NCBI RefSeq assembly: GCF_019510245.1
Contig: NZ_JAEKKT010000139.1
Location: 1-64,000 of the forward strand
Reading direction: 5' to 3'
Length of the DNA stretch: 64,000 bases
Source: Streptomyces sp.
GTDB lineage: Bacteria > Actinomycetota > Actinomycetes > Streptomycetales > Streptomycetaceae
Shown: positions 35,075 to 41,199 of the stretch, piece after piece
Numbering within the stretch: position 1 is the first letter of the stretch
How the letters are laid out: each line of letters starts with the position of its first letter
The notes under the pieces: model-generated
What the model saw: only the letters and a program-made list of their open reading frames with translations
Told to the model about the DNA's origin: nothing
Databases searched by the model: none
Position numbers and translations under genes: made by a program

Positions 35075-36595
35075 CTAGGCCACATCCAGGCGGGGGTTCG
35101 GAACGGCCGTCATCCCTTGGGACGAACGGGCCGGGGCGGACGGCGGCACGAGGCGGCCGATGCCGGACAGGTCGCGGGCGGCCACGCTGTTGCGGTCGGC
35201 GACCGTACGGCCGAGTGCGTGGTAGGGCCACAGTCCCCCGGCCTGCCGGCGGCTGCGCTCGTTCCACTCCAGGGCGTCGGCGGCCCGCGCCCGGAAGAAG
35301 TTGAGCGCGTAGCCGCCGCTGTGGATCCGAAGCAGGAAGAAGCCGCCGGGATACTCCTTGGCGGCGCCCACCTCCTGCTGGATGACCTGTGGGGCAATGG
35401 GCACAGGAGTGCGCTTGTTGCGGTGGGTGTGGCCCACATGGTGGAGGAACACACCCGGGGCAGTAGCGTAGGCCCGGAGGAGCGCGGGGGCCTGGCGGCG
35501 GCCGAGGCGCTGTGCCGGGCTCACCGGGAAGAGGGCCTCCCGGACGGTCAGCGGATGGTGGCCGAAGACGACGGTGGGCTGTTCCCGGTGGGCCCGCAGC
35601 CGGCGCCGGAACCAGGAGAGCTGCTCGGCGCCGAGGCCGCCCGCGTCACCGCCGTTGCCGCTCTTGTCGTAGGTGTCGAGGCCGATGATCCGCAGTCCGG
35701 CCACGTCGTGCTCGAACCAGCCGGGCCCGTCCGGCGTGCCGAACACGTGGCGGAAGGCGTCGCCCTCGCCCGCGGCGCGGTCGTGGTTGCCCCGGACGAC
35801 GAAGTAGTCCCGCCGGTGGGTACCGAAGCCGTCGAGGATCCGTCTGGCCTCCGCCAGGTCGCGCAGTCCGCCGCCGGCGGAGATGTCACCGGCGGCCAGC
35901 AGCAATCGGGCGCCGCGGTGGCGGGCCTCGTCCACCACGGCCCGGCTCATCAGTTCGGGATAGGGGGTCTGTCCGGTCCGCTGCGCCACGCCGCGCAGGA
36001 ACGGGACGCCGGCCACGAGGCCGGCGGCGGTCTCGCCGATGTGCAGGTCGTTGCAGAGGGCGACGGAGAACAGGTGGCGGCCGGGCGGGGGCTGCGGGGT
36101 GGTGAAGGAGTAGGGGCCGCCGGGCGTGTCGAGACCGTGGCGGGAGGTCCCGGCCGCGTTGCCGCGCACCAGGTGGAGAGCGGTGGGAGTGGCGGGCACG
36201 CCGCGGGAGCGGGCCTGATAGTAGTACGTCTGGCCCGGTTCCAGGCCGGTCAGTTCGACGTGGTGGTACGCGGTCGGCCGGTCCTCGCCCGCGGTGCGGT
36301 TGAGACGGGCCGGGTGGGTGCCGTAGACGATCTCGCCCTCGGTGACGGCGGGCAGCATCCGGCCGGTGCCGTCGTCGGTGCCGGGCAGGGTGGTGTGCCA
36401 GGTGATGACGGCGCGGTCCTCGGTGAGGGTGACCAGTTCCAGGTGGACGGCGGCGGGCGAACGGTGGTGGCGGGGGCGCGGAGCGGTGGCGGAACGGAGC
36501 AGGGCGGGGGCGAGGAGGAAGCCGGAGCGCAGCATCTCGCAGGGGCCGGGGATGCCCGCGAGTGCGCCGAGGGGGACGGGGAGGCAGCAGCGCAT
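35075..36595 (-). CDS. Metallophosphoesterase with fibronectin-like N-terminal domain
   Basis: About 506 residues from ATG 36595; GTG 36610 is an alternative and neither has a good ribosome site. Residues 50-165 form a purple-acid-phosphatase-type FnIII domain (LTEDRAVITWHTTLPG, HVELTGLEPGQTYYYQARS). The metallophosphatase domain has all metal motifs: CNDLHIGE, AAGDIS, RGNHDR, FGHHPL, GHTHRN. The N-terminus has hydrophobic stretches but no clean signal peptide. It probably hydrolyses phosphoesters; the substrate is unknown. Confidence 0.82.
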   Translation of the reverse strand: MRCCLPVPLGALAGIPGPCEMLRSGFLLAPALLRSATAPRPRHHRSPAAVHLELVTLTEDRAVITWHTTLPGTDDGTGRMLPAVTEGEIVYGTHPARLNRTAGEDRPTAYHHVELTGLEPGQTYYYQARSRGVPATPTALHLVRGNAAGTSRHGLDTPGGPYSFTTPQPPPGRHLFSVALCNDLHIGETAAGLVAGVPFLRGVAQRTGQTPYPELMSRAVVDEARHRGARLLLAAGDISAGGGLRDLAEARRILDGFGTHRRDYFVVRGNHDRAAGEGDAFRHVFGTPDGPGWFEHDVAGLRIIGLDTYDKSGNGGDAGGLGAEQLSWFRRRLRAHREQPTVVFGHHPLTVREALFPVSPAQRLGRRQAPALLRAYATAPGVFLHHVGHTHRNKRTPVPIAPQVIQQEVGAAKEYPGGFFLLRIHSGGYALNFFRARAADALEWNERSRRQAGGLWPYHALGRTVADRNSVAARDLSGIGRLVPPSAPARSSQGMTAVPNPRLDVA

Positions 36596-36701
36596 GCCTG
36601 CTATGTGCACGCCACCGGTGAACGGCGGACGTGGTGCCGGAAGCCGCGCACGGTATGGAACCAGACTTCTTGGGTCCTCACGGGTACGGCGTCCCGCGTC
36701 G

Positions 36702-38204
36702 TCACGAGGCGGAGCCGAACCGCTCCCGCAGCTCCCGCTTCAGGATCTTCCCGCTGGCGTTGCGGGGCAGCGCGTCCACGAACAGGACCCGCTTGGGTGC
36801 CTTGAAGGCGGGCAGCTGCTCCTTCACGTGGGCGATCAGCCCGGCCTCGTCGATCTCGCCGCGCGGTACGACGACCGCGGTGACCGCCTCGATCCACCGC
36901 TCGTCCGGCAGGCCGATCACGGCGGCCTCGGCGACCGCCTCGTGGGTGTAGAGGGCGTCCTCGACCTGCCGTGAAGCGACCAGCACGCCACCGGAGTTGA
37001 TGACGTCCTTCACCCGGTCGACGATCGTGTAGTAGCCGTCGCCGTCGCGCACCGCGAGGTCGCCGGAGTGGAACCAGCCGTCCCGGAAGGCCGCTTCGGT
37101 CTCCTCGGGTTTGTCCCAGTAGCCCTCGCACAGCTGCGGTGAGCGGTAGACGATCTCGCCGGGGGTGCCGTCGGGGACGTCCGCGCCGTCCTCGCCGACC
37201 ACCCGGGCCTCGACGAACAGGACGGTGCGGCCGCAGGAGTCCAGCCGCCCCTTGTGCTCCTCGGGGGCGAGCACGGTGGCGAGCGGTCCGATCTCGCTCT
37301 GCCCGAAGCAGTTGAACAGGGCGAGTTGCGGCAGCCGTTCGCGCAGTCGCTCCAGGACGGGCACCGGCATGATCGACGCCCCGTAGTAGGCCTTGCGCAG
37401 CCCGCCGAGGTCGCGGGTGGCGAAGTCGGGCCGGTTGGAGAGTCCGATCCACACCGTGGGCGGCGCGAAGAGGCTGTCCACGTCCCCGGCCTCGACGAGG
37501 TCGAGGAGGGTGTCGCCGTCGGGCCCGTCGAGGATGATGTTGGTGGCGCCCACCGCGAGGTAGGGCAGCAGGAACACGTGCATCTGGGCGGAGTGGTAGA
37601 GCGGCAACGCATGGGCGGGCCGGTCCCCGGCGCTCAGGTCGAGGGCGGCAATGGCGCTCAGGTACTCGTGCACCAGTGCCCGGTGGGTCATCATCGCGCC
37701 CTTGGGCAGCGCCGTGGTCCCCGAGGTGTAGAGCAGCTGCACCAGGTCCTCGGTGCGCGGTTCGGGCCCGTCGTACGGCGGCGCGTCCGCGAGCCGGGCC
37801 AGCAGCGAGCCGTCGGCGTCCCGCAGCGGCAGCGCCGGCACGCCGTCGGGGAGCCAGCCGGTGAGGTCGGGGTCGGCGAGGACCAGGGAGCTGCCCGACT
37901 GGCCGACGATGTAGGCGAGGTCGTCGCCGGTCAGGTTCTGGTTGACCGGGACGTGCACCAGGCCGGCGCGGGCGCAGGCGAGGAAGGCGATCAGGTAGGC
38001 GTCGGAGTTGTGTCCGTACGTGCCGACCCGGTCACCGCGGCCGAGGCCCTGGCCGAGCAGGACGGCCGCCGCACGTGAGACGGCGTCGTCGAGTTCCTGG
38101 TACGTCCAGCGTCGCTCGCCGTACCGCACCGCCACCCGTGCGGGGGTGCGGCGGGCGCTGCGCCGCAGTACCCCGTCCACCGTGCTGCCCTGTCCCTGCG
38201 TCAT
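36702..38204 (-). CDS. Acyl-CoA synthetase (AMP-dependent ligase)
   Basis: 500 residues. Adenylation motifs: P-loop LLYTSGTTALPKGAMMTH (about 160), NCFGQSEIGP, DGWFHSGDLAVRDGDGYYTIVDR, DVINSGGVLVASRQVED and the terminal Lys in RNASGKILKRELRERF. It resembles long-chain or aryl FadD-type ligases with no closer substrate hint. It is the second of three acyl-CoA ligases in the window. A 17-bp palindrome lies 17 nt before the start codon (38221-38237). Confidence 0.9.
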   Translation of the reverse strand: MTQGQGSTVDGVLRRSARRTPARVAVRYGERRWTYQELDDAVSRAAAVLLGQGLGRGDRVGTYGHNSDAYLIAFLACARAGLVHVPVNQNLTGDDLAYIVGQSGSSLVLADPDLTGWLPDGVPALPLRDADGSLLARLADAPPYDGPEPRTEDLVQLLYTSGTTALPKGAMMTHRALVHEYLSAIAALDLSAGDRPAHALPLYHSAQMHVFLLPYLAVGATNIILDGPDGDTLLDLVEAGDVDSLFAPPTVWIGLSNRPDFATRDLGGLRKAYYGASIMPVPVLERLRERLPQLALFNCFGQSEIGPLATVLAPEEHKGRLDSCGRTVLFVEARVVGEDGADVPDGTPGEIVYRSPQLCEGYWDKPEETEAAFRDGWFHSGDLAVRDGDGYYTIVDRVKDVINSGGVLVASRQVEDALYTHEAVAEAAVIGLPDERWIEAVTAVVVPRGEIDEAGLIAHVKEQLPAFKAPKRVLFVDALPRNASGKILKRELRERFGSAS

Positions 38205-38220
38205 GACTCATGATCCTCGG

Positions 38221-38237
38221 CCTGTCGCCCGGACAGG
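38221..38237. promoter_or_regulatory. Palindrome CCTGTC-N5-GACAGG
   Basis: A perfect 6-5-6 inverted repeat 17 nt upstream of the acyl-CoA synthetase ATG at 38204. It has the same geometry as the TCTGAC-N5-GTCAGA operator but a different sequence. It may be an operator or a leader hairpin that covers the ribosome site. Confidence 0.4.
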
Positions 38238-38459
38238 TCAAGCGACCGCGAAGGCCGACGCCGAAATCCCGTGGGTCCCCCCGGCCGCTTCCCCTTTCCC
38301 GCCGATCGCGGCCGGACGACCGGACGGGACGAGACCGCACTGGAGTGCCGAAAGGAATCACATTCGACGCGCCATGCACCAAGAGGCCTTCACCCCACGG
38401 GCTTTCTGCTTCCGCGTGCCCCCGTGCGCCCCCTTTGAAGAGAGGTTTCTGGAAACCTG

Positions 38460-38543
38460 CACATGATTGAACTGGGCAGGACTTGTCTCGGGCTGTCAGC
38501 CTCGAAGCAGGTCCGCTCATTTCACATGTCGTACTGGGCAGGA
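38460..38543 (+). repeat. Pair of imperfect direct repeats upstream of the P450
   Basis: CACATG-N5-ACTGGGCAGGA (38460-38481) and CACATG-N4-ACTGGGCAGGA (38523-38543). The copies are about 62 bp apart, near six helical turns, and the second contains the P450 ribosome site. They are candidate paired binding sites of a regulator. Confidence 0.45.
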
Positions 38544-38550
38544 GGTTTCC

Positions 38551-40032
38551 ATGAAGGGTGTTGTGCCCGAACAGAAACGAACGTGGACGGCAGGTACTGC
38601 TCCCGGCATATTCCCACTCCTCGGTCACGGTATCGCCTTATACCGTCGCCCGCTTGCGTTTCTCAATTCTTTGCCCGCGCACGGGGATCTGGTCGAGATA
38701 CGGCTGGGCCCCCAGCGCGCCTGGATGGTGTGCCACCCGGAGCTGGCCCACGAGGTGCTCATGGACCCGCACACCTTCGACAAGGGGGGCCCTCTGTACG
38801 ACAGGCTGGGCAAGCTGATGGGGGACGGACTGGTCACCTGCCGTCAGCCCGCGCACCGGGACAAACGCAGGCTGTTGCAGCCGGCTTTCCGTCCGTCCCA
38901 CGCCGCCGCGTACGCGGAACTCGTCGCCGAGGAGGCCGAGTCGGTGTGCGAGGGCTGGCAGGCGGGCCGGGCGGTTCCGGTCACCGAGGCGATGACGACC
39001 CTCACGACCCGCGTGATCAGCCGGGTGCTGCTCTCCGACTCGCTGGACGACACGACCGCCGCCCAGGTCCGGGACTGTCTCGCCGACGTCGTCCGCGGCC
39101 TCTTCGTCCGCACGGTCGTCCCGGTCGACGCGCTGTTCCGGCTGCCGACCCCCGCCAACCGCCGCTACCGGCGGGCGCTGGCCCGCCTGCACGCGATCAT
39201 CGACGCGGTGATCACGGAGCGCCGCCGGGGCCCCGCGCGTGACGACGTCCTGGGAACCCTGCTGTCGGCCGCCCACGGCGACGGCGAAGCCGCCGCCCGC
39301 ACCGACCGTGAGATCCACGACCACCTGATGACCCTGCTGCTCACGGGCGCCGAGACCTCGGCCCTGACCCTGGCCGCGGCCTTCAGCCTGCTGGCCCGCC
39401 ATCCCGAGGCCGAAGAGCGCCTGCACGCCGAACTCGACACCGTCCTGCCCGGCGGCCGCAGGCCCGGCCCCGACGACCTGCCGGACCTCGTCCGGACCCG
39501 GTGCGTGGTCTCCGAGACGCTGCGGCACTCGTCCCCCGGCTGGCTCTTCACCCGCGTCGCCACCCGGGAGACGCAACTCGCCGGACGCCGGCTGCCCGCC
39601 GGAGCCACCGTGCTCTACAGCCCCTACCTCCTCCACCACGACCCGTCGTCGTTCCCCGACCCCGAACGCTTCGACCCCGACCGCTGGCTGCCGGGGCGGC
39701 CCACCGCCGGGCAACGGCGCGCGATGATGCCGTTCGCCGCGGGCAACCGCAAATGCCTCGGCGACGAGTTCGCCATGGTGGAGGTCACCGTGGCACTCGC
39801 GACCATCGCCGGCCGGGTGCGCCTGCGCCATCTCCCCGGGTACGTCCCACGCCCACCGCGCCCCGCGATCACGCTGGGGCCGCGCTCACTGGTCATGATC
39901 CGCGAGACACGTCCGCACAGGCCGCCGCCGGCGACGTCGTCGACCCACGCCCCGCTGCCGCGCCGCGCGGTCTGCACCCGACAGGTACCGGGCTCCCGGT
40001 CGGGAGGTGACCACAGTGTCGGCAACGCATGA
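38551..40032 (+). CDS. Cytochrome P450 of a terpene operon, with a TTA codon
   Basis: 493 residues from ATG 38551, GGAGG 5 nt upstream. It has all P450 signatures: I-helix LLTGAETSALTL, ExxR in SETLRHSS and the heme loop FAAGNRKCLG with Cys402. Overall it looks like bacterial sesquiterpene oxidases (CYP170A1/PtlI type: PLLGHGIALYRRPLAF, LQPAFRPSHAAAYAE, PYLLHHDPSSFPDPERFDPD). It should hydroxylate or oxidise the product of the synthase whose start it overlaps by 17 bp. No redox partner is nearby. Leu30 is TTA (38638-38640), a bldA-dependent codon. The C-terminus carries a roughly 40-residue Pro/Arg-rich tail. Confidence 0.92.
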   Translation: MKGVVPEQKRTWTAGTAPGIFPLLGHGIALYRRPLAFLNSLPAHGDLVEIRLGPQRAWMVCHPELAHEVLMDPHTFDKGGPLYDRLGKLMGDGLVTCRQPAHRDKRRLLQPAFRPSHAAAYAELVAEEAESVCEGWQAGRAVPVTEAMTTLTTRVISRVLLSDSLDDTTAAQVRDCLADVVRGLFVRTVVPVDALFRLPTPANRRYRRALARLHAIIDAVITERRRGPARDDVLGTLLSAAHGDGEAAARTDREIHDHLMTLLLTGAETSALTLAAAFSLLARHPEAEERLHAELDTVLPGGRRPGPDDLPDLVRTRCVVSETLRHSSPGWLFTRVATRETQLAGRRLPAGATVLYSPYLLHHDPSSFPDPERFDPDRWLPGRPTAGQRRAMMPFAAGNRKCLGDEFAMVEVTVALATIAGRVRLRHLPGYVPRPPRPAITLGPRSLVMIRETRPHRPPPATSSTHAPLPRRAVCTRQVPGSRSGGDHSVGNA

Positions 40033-41023
40033 GGAAGTGGCGGTCGGCGTGGCGGACGGACCGGCGGAGGCCAGTCTCAGGGACCTCATCGACAGCCGCC
40101 TGCACATGCCTTTCCCGTTCCGGTGCAACGTCCATGAACCGGAGGCCGCGGCCAGTGTGGATGCGTGGCTGCGTACGTGGGGGCTGACCGCCGAACCGGG
40201 CGTGGCGGCGATGATCGCCCGAACTCGCCCCGCCCAGCTCGCGTCCTTCACCAGCCCCTCCGTGGATTCCGGACTCCTGCGCATCGTGGCCCACCAGATC
40301 GCCTATCAGTTCGTCTTCGACGACCGGGCGGAGGACATCGGCCGGCGCTCCCCGGCGAGGCTCGTGCCCATGCTGTGCGAGAGCATCGCGGTTCTGCGGG
40401 ACGGCCGGGCGCCCAGCACACCGCTCGGAGCGGCACTGACCGACCTGTACCGGCAGGTCCGGGAACGGTGCACACCCGGCCAGGCCGCGCGATGGGCCTG
40501 GAAGAGCCGGGAATACGTGCACGGTCTGCTGTACGAAGCGGTGGCCCAGGACCACCCCGTCGGCCTGCGCACGGGAGACTGCACCTCCATACGGTCGCTG
40601 ACCGCGGGTGTCGAGCCGTTCTACCCGCTGTACGAGGCAGCGGCGTCGGACGAGATGTCCCCCGCGGAACTCCACCATCCAGCCGTGGAGCAACTCAGCC
40701 GGCTCTCGGCCGACGCCGCGGTCTGGACAGCCGATCTGTTCTCCGCGGTGAAAGAACAGCGCGCGGGCGAAATGATCAACCTGGCCCTGGCCCACCAGCG
40801 CGAACACCACTGCTCCCTGCAGACCGCCGTCATCCTGGCCATCCGGCAGATCAACGGCACGATCCGCGAGTTCGAGAGGCTCCATGCCGTGGTCGAACCG
40901 GAGTTGAGCCCCGCGGGCGCCCACTACGTGGAGAGCATGATCGGCTGGATCCGCGGGTGTTACCACTGGTGCCGATCCGTACCCCGGTATGCGGACGTGG
41001 CGTCGGTGCCCGCCGCGACGTAG
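40016..41023 (+). CDS. Class I terpene synthase with non-canonical NSE motif
   Basis: 335 residues from GTG 40016 (GGGAGG 8 nt upstream); GTG 40007 is less well spaced. The fold is that of bacterial sesquiterpene cyclases: PFPFRCNVHEPEAAASVDAW start, Asp-rich motif DDRAED at 102-107 (DDxxE form) and an RY pair near the end (SVPRYAD). The second Mg site reads ADLFSAVKE instead of the usual NDLxSxxKE: Ala239 (codon 40730-40732) replaces Asn. It should cyclise a prenyl diphosphate, if the altered site still binds Mg. It is coupled to the P450 by overlap. Confidence 0.88.
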   Translation: MSATHEEVAVGVADGPAEASLRDLIDSRLHMPFPFRCNVHEPEAAASVDAWLRTWGLTAEPGVAAMIARTRPAQLASFTSPSVDSGLLRIVAHQIAYQFVFDDRAEDIGRRSPARLVPMLCESIAVLRDGRAPSTPLGAALTDLYRQVRERCTPGQAARWAWKSREYVHGLLYEAVAQDHPVGLRTGDCTSIRSLTAGVEPFYPLYEAAASDEMSPAELHHPAVEQLSRLSADAAVWTADLFSAVKEQRAGEMINLALAHQREHHCSLQTAVILAIRQINGTIREFERLHAVVEPELSPAGAHYVESMIGWIRGCYHWCRSVPRYADVASVPAAT

Positions 41024-41150
41024 CGGCTCCCGCGATAGCACCCGAGGGAGGGGCGTTCAGCATCCCTTACCCAATAGGCGGACATTATCCCTTCTGCAGT
41101 TCATGATTCACCCGATAGTACTCAGTCCGGCCTGCTCACACCGCAACAAG

Positions 41151-41159
41151 GCGTACGCT
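41151..41159. promoter_or_regulatory. GCGTACGCT motif upstream of the second LAL gene
   Basis: It shares nine bases with the AGCGTACGCT palindrome upstream of the other LAL gene (24257-24266) and lies 40 nt before the start codon. The rest of 41024-41199 is AT-rich (AATAGGCGGACATTATCC) and should hold the promoter. Confidence 0.3.
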
Positions 41160-41199
41160 CGGCTTTCCCCGGGCCGAACGAAAGAAAGCGGTACGGCAT

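Larger units (their letters stand above)
38205..38550. other. Divergent regulatory region upstream of the P450 operon
   Basis: 345 bp without a supported gene. It contains the palindrome CCTGTC-GCCCG-GACAGG near the ligase start and two imperfect direct repeats nearer the P450. The middle (38340-38530) is less GC-rich than the surroundings. Confidence 0.55.
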
